Shown: in pieces, positions 58,184 to 64,000 of the stretch
Position numbering within the stretch: the stretch's first letter is position 1
Layout: every line of letters starts with the position of its first letter
Assembly (NCBI GenBank): GCA_964575975.1
Contig: CAZNTU010000006.1
Coordinates: 4,334-68,333, forward strand
Reading direction: 5' to 3'
Source of the DNA: G963674505 sp964575975
Lineage (GTDB): Bacteria; Desulfobacterota; Desulfobacteria; Desulfobacterales; SKZT01
Length of the DNA stretch: 64,000 nucleotides
Made by a program: the position numbers and the translations under genes
The notes under the pieces: generated by a model
The model's database searches: none
What the model was told of the DNA's origin: nothing
Seen by the model: only the letters and a program-made list of their open reading frames with translations

Positions 58184-58372
58184 TCAGTTGACGTCCTTGC
58201 CGAAGCCGCTGAAATGCGAGATTCCTTCGAACAGCGGTTTGGAAGACGCCAGCGGGGGGATGTTTTCGGCCTTGCACTCGGGGCACCGGGGGCGGGGCGT
58301 TTTTTCTCCCTGCATGATCAGTCTTTTGAATTCGTGACCGCATTCATGGCATTTGTATTCCATCCAGGGCAT
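58184..58372 (-). CDS. FmdB-type zinc-ribbon protein
   Basis: A 62-residue regulator-like protein: YKCHECGHEFKRL and RCPECKAENI give a four-Cys zinc ribbon, as in FmdB family proteins found next to methyl- and formyl-metabolism genes. AAGGAG sits eight bases before ATG 58372. It is isolated on the minus strand between plus-strand genes. Confidence 0.88.
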   Translation of the reverse strand: MPWMEYKCHECGHEFKRLIMQGEKTPRPRCPECKAENIPPLASSKPLFEGISHFSGFGKDVN

Positions 58373-58664
58373 TTCTCCGACTCCTTCGAATCTATAATTG
58401 CCGGTCTATCGAACAATTGTGGTGCGTCGAAACCGGTCTCCCGTTTTTCCATACCATCATGTTTGTCGATATTTCGAGTTTGGCTTGAATTATTCTTCAA
58501 GATACGCCATATTGACCGAATTTGACAAGGGCCACGGAACCGAAAAGATATGCCGCCGCTCTTGCTGTCGGCATATTACGCGCAGCGCCGACATCTTTGT
58601 TTCTTTCCGAGGCCCCAAACGGACAGAGCAATAAACAACCTTTGGAACCGGAGCTGAAAAATCA

Positions 58665-59066
58665 ATGGAGAAAGAAAACAAATACGCCGGAATATTCACG
58701 GACCAAGTCCTTTCCGAATTGTTTCCCGTGGAGAAATCCGACGCTTTTTTCGAGTTGCTCTACGGAGACGCCGAGGAAGGCGCCTACGATATCGAAGTCG
58801 CCTTTGCAGGGTATCGTCCCGGAAAGCTCGATTTTTTGTTCAACCTGAAACGGAGACCCGGCAAGTGTCTCGCGTGCAATCTCACCTACGGGCTCCCCGA
58901 GGTTTTCTCGCGCCATCCGGCCCTTGACGTCAAAGGATTGGTGGACAAGTTCGACGGCTTGCTCGACGGCAAGGCGAAGACCACGGGATGGAAACTGGGC
59001 GGCACCCGAGAAAAATCCCGGGAGTTGCACGTCATTCCCCTCGAGGTTTCGATAGTGGAACAATAG
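58665..59066 (+). CDS. conserved hypothetical protein of deltaproteobacteria
   Basis: A 133-residue soluble acidic protein. Blocks LFGDAEEGAYDI-like (here YGDAEEGAYDIEVAF), RRPGKCLACNLTYGLPEVFSRHP and GTREKSRELHVIPLEV match a family I recall from sulfate reducers that carries an erroneous homeobox name in databases. The CLAC Cys pair is conserved. No catalytic motif; function unknown. Confidence 0.85.
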   Translation: MEKENKYAGIFTDQVLSELFPVEKSDAFFELLYGDAEEGAYDIEVAFAGYRPGKLDFLFNLKRRPGKCLACNLTYGLPEVFSRHPALDVKGLVDKFDGLLDGKAKTTGWKLGGTREKSRELHVIPLEVSIVEQ

Positions 59067-59068
59067 CG

Positions 59069-59090
59069 GCCTTCTTCGATTCAGGCCGCA
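59069..59090 (+). terminator. weak hairpin after the hypothetical gene
   Basis: CGGCCT (59069-59074) pairs with AGGCCG (59085-59090) around a ten-base loop, directly after the stop at 59066. No T run follows. Confidence 0.4.
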
Positions 59091-59193
59091 TAGCAGGTCG
59101 GAACGATATAAAGAGGTTTTTCTTCGGAGCCTGCGTTCAAAACGGCTTTTACGCCGTCGCCGCTTCGCGTTTTCGACAGTCGATGGTTGTTGG

Positions 59194-60672
59194 TCAAGCT
59201 TCCCTTTTGAAATCGTTTTCTCGTCTGGATTCGCCTTCGCGCTTGGATTCGCTTTCTCGTTTGTACTCGCCTTCTCGCGTTTCGTTTTTGAGCGTGTACA
59301 ATTCGGCCAGTGCCGCTCGAATCTCGCGGGAGCCCTCGTCGCAAATCTGTCTCACCGCTGCGAACTCGCGCTTGGCCGCCGGGTACGAAAACTGGCCCTT
59401 TCTCCGTTCCAGAAACCCGACGACATAGCCTTTTACCGACTCCCAAACGTCGCGCCGGGTTTGATTTTCCAAAGGCGTCAGGCTGTCTATCTGACCGATC
59501 TGCTTTCTGTGAAATGCGTCCCTGAAATATTTCCAAACGAAGGTCATCCAACCGACAAACGCGCCTGCGGCGATCGCCCCCCCGGCGCCCAGCAAAAGGG
59601 GCGGCCCGTAGTTGGCGAAAAACGGAAGGCTCATCATGGCGAACCCCGACCCCCCTCCCGCAAGCAGGGAGGCAAATATTCCCAGAAACGCGTATTTCAG
59701 ATGGAAAATCCGAAGGTTCTTTCCGTAGCTGAGCAACGCCTCCAAAATATGCGCAAGGCGTTCGCCATGCGTTTCGACGAACGCCGCCAGATGATCCAGG
59801 TGCCGGTGCGGTGCCTGGTTGATCGCCTTTCTAAGCTCGTCGCGCTGGTTCTGGAGCGAACTCAGGAAGGCCGGTCTCCCATGGTCTTCATTGACGTTTC
59901 CATTGGCCGCCCTGGGGGAATAGGTCAGGTGGATCATGGGAATGTCCTTCCGCCCCGTGATCTGGGAAAGATTCCAGCACAGCGTGCCGTACACGCGCAG
60001 AAGGTCGTTCAGCGAAGAGCACTCGTCCACGCGGTTCAAGACGTATAAGACACGATCCTCGAACGTCTTCAGGGGAAGGGTCTCCCTCAAGCTTTTGTGG
60101 GCCTCCCTCACCGTGCCCGCCTTGTGCGGATCGAACAGCACCAGCACGAGATCCACGATCTGGGCCAGATCTCCCACCACCTCCTGATAGTCGTACCCTC
60201 GGTCCCTCTCCGTGATGCTGTCCAGCATGCCGGGCGTGTCGATAATCGCGAGGTTTTTCAAAAACGGGGAGTTGACTTTTTTCAATTTGAAATGCGACGC
60301 GAATCTGTGCCCGTGCTTTTTCAGAATCTCGAACGGAAACTCGGGATCGTTCAACAAGAATTTGCCGTCTCTCTCCTCCACCAGTTGGATCTGGCTGTTT
60401 CCGTCCGGCGAATCCTCGTACGTGATGATTGTAAAGGAATCGTCGGTGGGAGCCTGGCCCGTGGCTTGAATGTCGGCGCCCAAAAATTCGTTGATCAGCG
60501 TCGATTTGCCCGACGAATAGTTGCCGATGACCAGGACCTGGGGACGCCACTTGATGTTGGCTTCCAAGGGAACTTCGCTGTATCCGTACTTCAGGGCTAC
60601 AGGGGTCAAATGATCTGCAACCATGGCGACAAGCTCCGCCCGGAGAGAATTTATATAGTTTTCGCGGTACAT
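59194..60672 (-). CDS. dynamin-family GTPase with C-terminal hydrophobic hairpin
   Basis: A 492-residue membrane-associated GTPase: GNYSSGKSTLINEFLG (G1), AIIDTPGMLDS (G3) and VLNRVDECS (G4), with PTDDSFTIITYE as switch I. Residues about 340-400 contain two hydrophobic stretches (LGIFASLLAGGGSGFAMM; LLLGAGGAIAAGAFVGW) likely to enter the membrane. The last 25 residues are a charged repeat (KRESESKREGESRREN). ATG 60672 is chosen because GGAG lies six bases upstream; an in-frame start further out (60783) has no such site. Related proteins act in membrane remodelling or stress; role here unknown. Divergent from murJ. Confidence 0.88.
   Translation of the reverse strand: MYRENYINSLRAELVAMVADHLTPVALKYGYSEVPLEANIKWRPQVLVIGNYSSGKSTLINEFLGADIQATGQAPTDDSFTIITYEDSPDGNSQIQLVEERDGKFLLNDPEFPFEILKKHGHRFASHFKLKKVNSPFLKNLAIIDTPGMLDSITERDRGYDYQEVVGDLAQIVDLVLVLFDPHKAGTVREAHKSLRETLPLKTFEDRVLYVLNRVDECSSLNDLLRVYGTLCWNLSQITGRKDIPMIHLTYSPRAANGNVNEDHGRPAFLSSLQNQRDELRKAINQAPHRHLDHLAAFVETHGERLAHILEALLSYGKNLRIFHLKYAFLGIFASLLAGGGSGFAMMSLPFFANYGPPLLLGAGGAIAAGAFVGWMTFVWKYFRDAFHRKQIGQIDSLTPLENQTRRDVWESVKGYVVGFLERRKGQFSYPAAKREFAAVRQICDEGSREIRAALAELYTLKNETREGEYKRESESKREGESRRENDFKREA
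59213..59284 (-). repeat. 18-bp imperfect tandem repeat inside the dynamin-like gene
   Basis: About four diverged 18-base units rich in CTCG/TTCG encode six-residue Arg/Glu/Ser-rich blocks at the protein's C-terminus. Its length may vary among strains by slippage. Confidence 0.65.
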
Positions 60673-60919
60673 GAATTTCTCCAGTCCAAATTCTGTGGAA
60701 AGGGATGTCCGGATTCGGATGCTTGTTTCCGGATTTTCCAGTCGTTGCAATGGAAAACAACGGGACAACGGGAGCGTCCCCAATTATGCGCCGCTGTCTC
60801 GTTCGATTTTTTCATTGACGGTTTGATGTTGACAATCTCCAATTTTTTAAAGAAGTTGACCTGTGCGTATAGACGGAAAAGTATAGAGAAATCAAGGTGT
60901 CAAGTCAAGTCGTAAAGAA

Positions 60920-62527
60920 ATGCCATATTTAGCTCGCAAACTTCGGAGACGAACGTTGAACGACAGAAAACTGTACAGGAAAATCGGAATCGCGTCGGCC
61001 ATCATGATGGCCTCGGTGCTGCTCAGCAGGTTTATCGGTTTGTTTCGCGAAATGGCCATCGCCTACCAAGGCGGGGCGGGAGCGGACGTGGACGCCTACC
61101 AGGTGGCTTTCGCGATCCCCGACATTTTGAACCACATCGTGGCCGGCGGATTCCTGTCCGTCACGTTCATCCCGATTTTTTCCAAGTACCTGGCGCGGGA
61201 CGAAAAGGAGGAGGGCTGGCGGGTGGCCTCGATCGTATTCACGTGCTTTGGAAGCCTCCTTGTCGTTTGCATCGCGATCGCCTCCGTGTACGCCCCCCAG
61301 TTGATCGCGGTTCTGGCTCCGGGTCTCGACGATCCCGTTCTTATCTCGAAAGCGGTCTACATGACCCGCATCATTCTCCCTGCACAGTTCTTTTTCTTCG
61401 CGGGCGGGTTGTTCATGGCGATCCAGTTCGCCACGGAACGATTCGCGATACCGGCGCTGGCGCCCTTGATTTACAACGCGGGAATCATCGCCGGCGGATT
61501 GCTGCTGACCCGATGGGAGGGCATGGCCGGTTTTTCCTGGGGCGTTTTGGCGGGCGCGTTCGTTGGAAACTTCGCGCTTCAATACTGGGGCGCGAGGAAA
61601 GCCGGGATGAAACTCCGCATCGATTTCGGTTTCAGGCATCCCGAGCTTCGAAACTACGTCTTTCTGACCCTGCCCCTCATGGTCGGTCTGACCATGACGT
61701 TCTCGACCGAATTGTTCCTGAAGTTCTTCGGGTCGTTCCTGCGGGAGGGGAGCATCGCCGCCTTGAACTACGCTCTTAGAACCACGCTGATGCTGGTGGG
61801 TTTTTTCGGCCAGGCGGTGGGCGCCGCTTCCTTTCCGTTCCTGGCGCGTCTTGCGGCGGAGGGCAGGACCGACGAGATGAACCGTCTTCTGAACGACACT
61901 CTGCGATATCTCTCGCTGGTGATTCCGGGGTCTGTATTGATTATGGTGTTGCGGACGGAGGTGGTTCGGATTCTGTTCGAACGGGGCAGATTCGACCAGT
62001 CCGCCACGCAACTCACGGCGTCGGCATTGTTTTTCCTTCTTTTGGGCGCTTTCGCGTTCGCGTCGCAGACCATCGTGGTCCGGGGCTACTACGCCATGCA
62101 AAACACGCTTTTTCCCGCGATTTTCGGGACCGTGGCGGTAGCGGCGAGCATACCGCTGTTCTGGGTCGGCATGAAGTTCATGGACATCGACGGGGTCGGG
62201 CTGGCGATTTCCCTGTCGGCGATTCTGCAGGTTTCGCTCCTTTATATATTGTGGAACAAGAGGACCGACAACAAGGGGAGCCTGGAAGTGTACGCCGCGT
62301 ACCTGAAAATGGTTTTGCTGAGCGCGCCGGTCGGTTTTTTCCTGAATTGGGCCAAGAGCGAGGTCCCGACGACGGCGCTTGCCGGCTCTTTATGGGGGGA
62401 TCTGCTGATTTGCGCGGTGTGCGCCATTGTCTTCTCCGGGGTAGTCGCGGCGGCGGGTTACGTTTTCCGCATCCCGGAGATTCGGTGGTTCGCGGACGAA
62501 ATCGCGGGGAGGCTGCGAAAGAGATAG
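60920..62527 (+). CDS. murJ: lipid II flippase MurJ (MviN)
   Basis: A 535-residue inner-membrane flippase that moves lipid II outward for peptidoglycan synthesis. It has the MVF-family start KIGIASAIMMASVLLSRFIGLFREM, GGFLSVTFIPIFSKYLA, and about 14 membrane segments. ATG 60920 has no ribosome-binding site; TTG 60956 (NDRKLYRK) has GGAG seven bases upstream and may be the true start. The dynamin-like gene is divergent, 247 bases away. Confidence 0.95.
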   Translation: MPYLARKLRRRTLNDRKLYRKIGIASAIMMASVLLSRFIGLFREMAIAYQGGAGADVDAYQVAFAIPDILNHIVAGGFLSVTFIPIFSKYLARDEKEEGWRVASIVFTCFGSLLVVCIAIASVYAPQLIAVLAPGLDDPVLISKAVYMTRIILPAQFFFFAGGLFMAIQFATERFAIPALAPLIYNAGIIAGGLLLTRWEGMAGFSWGVLAGAFVGNFALQYWGARKAGMKLRIDFGFRHPELRNYVFLTLPLMVGLTMTFSTELFLKFFGSFLREGSIAALNYALRTTLMLVGFFGQAVGAASFPFLARLAAEGRTDEMNRLLNDTLRYLSLVIPGSVLIMVLRTEVVRILFERGRFDQSATQLTASALFFLLLGAFAFASQTIVVRGYYAMQNTLFPAIFGTVAVAASIPLFWVGMKFMDIDGVGLAISLSAILQVSLLYILWNKRTDNKGSLEVYAAYLKMVLLSAPVGFFLNWAKSEVPTTALAGSLWGDLLICAVCAIVFSGVVAAAGYVFRIPEIRWFADEIAGRLRKR

Positions 62528-62681
62528 GGGGAGTCCCGAAGCGTTTTTTTGCAGGGTCAATCGGCCGGACGGCGAAGAAGCCTCGAAGCGAAATAAAGAC
62601 GCCAAAGTCGCGCGCAATACAGGCCGACGGCAAGACCGGCGGCATGTTTGTTTCGTCGACAATTCGATTGGATTTTGACAA

Positions 62682-62918
62682 ATGAAGACAACGCAATATT
62701 TTGATTATACAAGAAAACGCCCGGATCGCGCTTGTATTAAGGAAGATTGGATCAGGGCGGTTATAGAAAAACCCGTTAAAATTGAAATACAATCCGACGG
62801 AAGAATCAGAAGGTGGGGCAGAATATCGGAAGTTGGTAAATATTTGAGGGTTGTCTTGCTTGACGACGGCGAGACGGTGCATAATGCATTTTTCGATAGA
62901 TCCTTTAAGGAGGAATGA
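62682..62918 (+). CDS. small protein paired with DUF2283 protein, putative toxin
   Basis: A 78-residue basic protein: DRACIKEDWIRAVIEKPVKI, RRWGRISEVGKYLRVVLLDD, VHNAFFDRSF. This resembles small proteins I have seen encoded just before DUF2283 proteins, probably a toxin-antitoxin module with a BrnT/DUF4258-like effector. The stop is three bases before the next ATG. Somewhat AT-rich. The toxin assignment is an inference. Confidence 0.7.
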   Translation: MKTTQYFDYTRKRPDRACIKEDWIRAVIEKPVKIEIQSDGRIRRWGRISEVGKYLRVVLLDDGETVHNAFFDRSFKEE

Positions 62919-62921
62919 AGA

Positions 62922-63128
62922 ATGAGAGTGAAATATTTTTCAGATACGGATACAGCTCACATAGAATTCACCGACAAGGCAATCCGAGAGACGAAAGAAA
63001 TTAGCGAAAATATTTATATCGACCTCGATGGAAAAGGCAACATAGTCAGCATGACTATTGAACATGCAAAAGCCAATGCAGGACTTTGGGAGTTCTCATA
63101 TCAGGAAGTCTCTCGCCAAACAGCATAA
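62922..63128 (+). CDS. DUF2283 protein, putative antitoxin
   Basis: A 68-residue protein: MRVKYFSDTDTAHIEF, then ISENIYIDLDGKGNIVSMTIEHA is the DUF2283 pattern (a short beta-rich domain). AAGGAGG lies just upstream of ATG 62922, overlapping the end of the partner gene. The close coupling supports a two-gene module. Function inferred. Confidence 0.82.
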   Translation: MRVKYFSDTDTAHIEFTDKAIRETKEISENIYIDLDGKGNIVSMTIEHAKANAGLWEFSYQEVSRQTA

Positions 63129-63471
63129 ACGTGTCGGCGGTCTATGTGCAACCCCTTCTTCCGTCGTTGCGACGCCCATCATCGACGCTTCGCGAACCTC
63201 CGTTTTCGTCGTTCGTCGTTACCACGCGGAGCGTGGTAACGAGGTAAACGAGGTATCCACGAACCGCCGCTCACTCCCGTGTCTCCCCGAAATAAGGTTT
63301 ACAACCCATTGGTCTGGTTCCGGCGTCTGTCGAGATAGGCCTTCTATCAACTTTCCAGACCAGGATGGTCTGGCTACCGTCGAGGCGCCGTTTTTTTCCA
63401 AAATTGGAATTGCTGGAACGCTTGATATTGCCTTGATCTTTTGTTAATTTAAAAATAAAAAAGGAAAAAAT
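63129..63471. other. intergenic region with a palindrome
   Basis: About 340 bases between the two small-gene pairs. Apart from the hairpin at 63218-63240 nothing is recognised; short open frames lack ribosome-binding sites. Confidence 0.5.
63218..63240. repeat. perfect palindrome, REP-like
   Basis: GTTACCACGC (63218-63227) and its inverse (63231-63240) enclose a GGA loop. There is no T run. The form resembles short dispersed palindromes common in deltaproteobacterial genomes, but no second copy is in this window. Confidence 0.6.
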
Positions 63472-63699
63472 ATGAATAAGGAACGTTTGGTACTTGACAC
63501 GGATAGCAAGGGCAACCTGAAAGGATTGCCGAAATTTCCTCCCAACAGAAAAGTGGAAGCCATTTTTCTGATCATAGACAAGCCGGATCAAAAAATACGC
63601 ACGCGTCGATTCCCGCATCGGGATATTGCCGGAAAAATTCGAATAACGGGCAACATATTCGACACAGTTTCTGAAAGCGAGTGGAATTTGCCCAAATGA
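63472..63699 (+). CDS. putative antitoxin of a VapBC-like pair
   Basis: A 75-residue protein, ATG 63472 preceded by AAAAGGAAA. It begins NKERLVLDTDSKGNLKGLP and ends FDTVSESEWNLPK; the middle (VEAIFLIIDKP) is beta-rich. The last feature recalls antitoxins whose tail blocks the PIN toxin. Its stop overlaps the toxin start by four bases (ATGA). Family not certain. Confidence 0.72.
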   Translation: MNKERLVLDTDSKGNLKGLPKFPPNRKVEAIFLIIDKPDQKIRTRRFPHRDIAGKIRITGNIFDTVSESEWNLPK

Positions 63700-64000
63700 T
63701 CGTCATGGACACGCACATCTGGTTGTGGTGGGTCAATGAAGATATCGATCTTCTCGGACAGGTCAGAAACGATCTGATCGAAAGAGCCGACATTGTAGCA
63801 GTTTCCGCCATAAGTTGTTTTGAAGTTGCATGGCTTGATGCACATGCTCGAATTCAATTGCCGTGCAGCAGAGCGGACTGGTTTGAAAAGGCATTGGAAG
63901 GTTCCGGCATTAACCTTCTCCCCATAACGCCTGCTATTGCCAGTATGGCTGTGGACTTGCCGGAACATCACAGCGATCCTCAAGACAGGATCATCATCGC
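63696..64000 (+). CDS. vapC: PIN-domain ribonuclease toxin, VapC-like (cut by window end)
   Basis: Starts at ATG 63696 and is still open at base 64000 (101 codons seen; the complete protein is usually about 130). It begins MIVMDTHIWLWWV, with the first catalytic Asp in MDTH, then SAISCFEVAWLDAHARI (second acidic residue, Glu) and ends at EHHSDPQDRIIIA with the third acidic residue (Asp in DPQDR). This is the PIN/VapC pattern of tRNA- or rRNA-cleaving toxins. It overlaps the putative antitoxin by four bases. Confidence 0.9.
   Translation, partial: MIVMDTHIWLWWVNEDIDLLGQVRNDLIERADIVAVSAISCFEVAWLDAHARIQLPCSRADWFEKALEGSGINLLPITPAIASMAVDLPEHHSDPQDRIII

Overview
The window looks like a chromosomal segment of an anaerobic, probably uncultured deltaproteobacterium (Desulfobacterota). 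Evidence for this is a periplasmic tetrahaem c3-type cytochrome, a HesB/IscA-like selenoprotein with an in-frame UGA, a TAXI-type TRAP transporter, a CooC-like nickel-insertion ATPase, an ASKHA-domain corrinoid-reactivation-type protein, an acyl-CoA dehydrogenase, and several conserved hypotheticals of a kind I associate with sulfate and metal reducers. No rRNA, tRNA, CRISPR array, insertion sequence or prophage was recognised. The taxonomic call is an inference from gene content alone. LAYOUT. 0-7.4 kb: a TAXI TRAP transporter (binding protein, hairpin terminator, fused permease), a protein ending in a phage-head-like Cys motif, an M23 peptidase with an altered zinc motif, a nuclease-like small protein and the tetrahaem cytochrome. 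7.5-14.2 kb (minus strand): ASKHA protein, Sir2 deacylase, MBL hydrolase, PrmA-like methyltransferase, AcuB-like CBS-ACT protein, AcuC-like deacetylase and CooC, divergent from an acyl-CoA dehydrogenase (14.5-15.6 kb). 15.6-28.3 kb (minus): housekeeping genes including ftsK, RNase J, plsC, an alkyltransferase, a LarA-like protein, a ferredoxin, a 760-residue fusion of cysteine synthase to a cysteinyl-tRNA-synthetase-like domain, a YhaM-like exonuclease and a lipoprotein of the 2-keto-4-pentenoate hydratase fold. 28.6-34.3 kb: a frameshifted membrane protein, tmk, a TPR protein, a PilZ protein and a 939-residue VWA protein. 34.4-42.3 kb (plus): panE, panB, an AMP-forming acyl-CoA synthetase, an ADP-forming-type acyl-CoA synthetase fused to a GNAT acetyltransferase, and a DacB-like peptidase. 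42.3-48.4 kb: a truncated DUF1703-like ATPase, OsmC, tandem GAF, a lone acyl carrier protein, PilZ, and a CoA-transferase fused to a GNAT domain. 48.6-54.9 kb (plus): the selenoprotein, a TIGR01777-like epimerase, LysE, a double nitroreductase (SagB-like) and a DUF255 thioredoxin-fold protein. 54.9-56.1 kb: a clearly AT-richer two-gene phosphoribosyltransferase/SLOG operon, likely acquired. 56.2-62.5 kb: isochorismatase-like hydrolase, methyltransferase, zinc ribbon, dynamin-like GTPase and murJ. 62.7-64.0 kb: two small toxin-antitoxin-like pairs, the second running off the end as a PIN-domain toxin. THEMES. The most coherent theme is reversible lysine acylation tied to acyl-CoA chemistry: two different GNAT fusions to CoA-handling domains, an acyl-CoA synthetase with the acetylatable Lys motif next to one of them, a Sir2 deacylase, and an AcuB/AcuC-like pair. 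The best candidates for undescribed biology are the CysK-CysRS-like fusion with altered HIGH and KMSKS motifs, the CoA-transferase-GNAT fusion whose expected catalytic Glu is Pro, and the AT-rich PRTase-SLOG pair.
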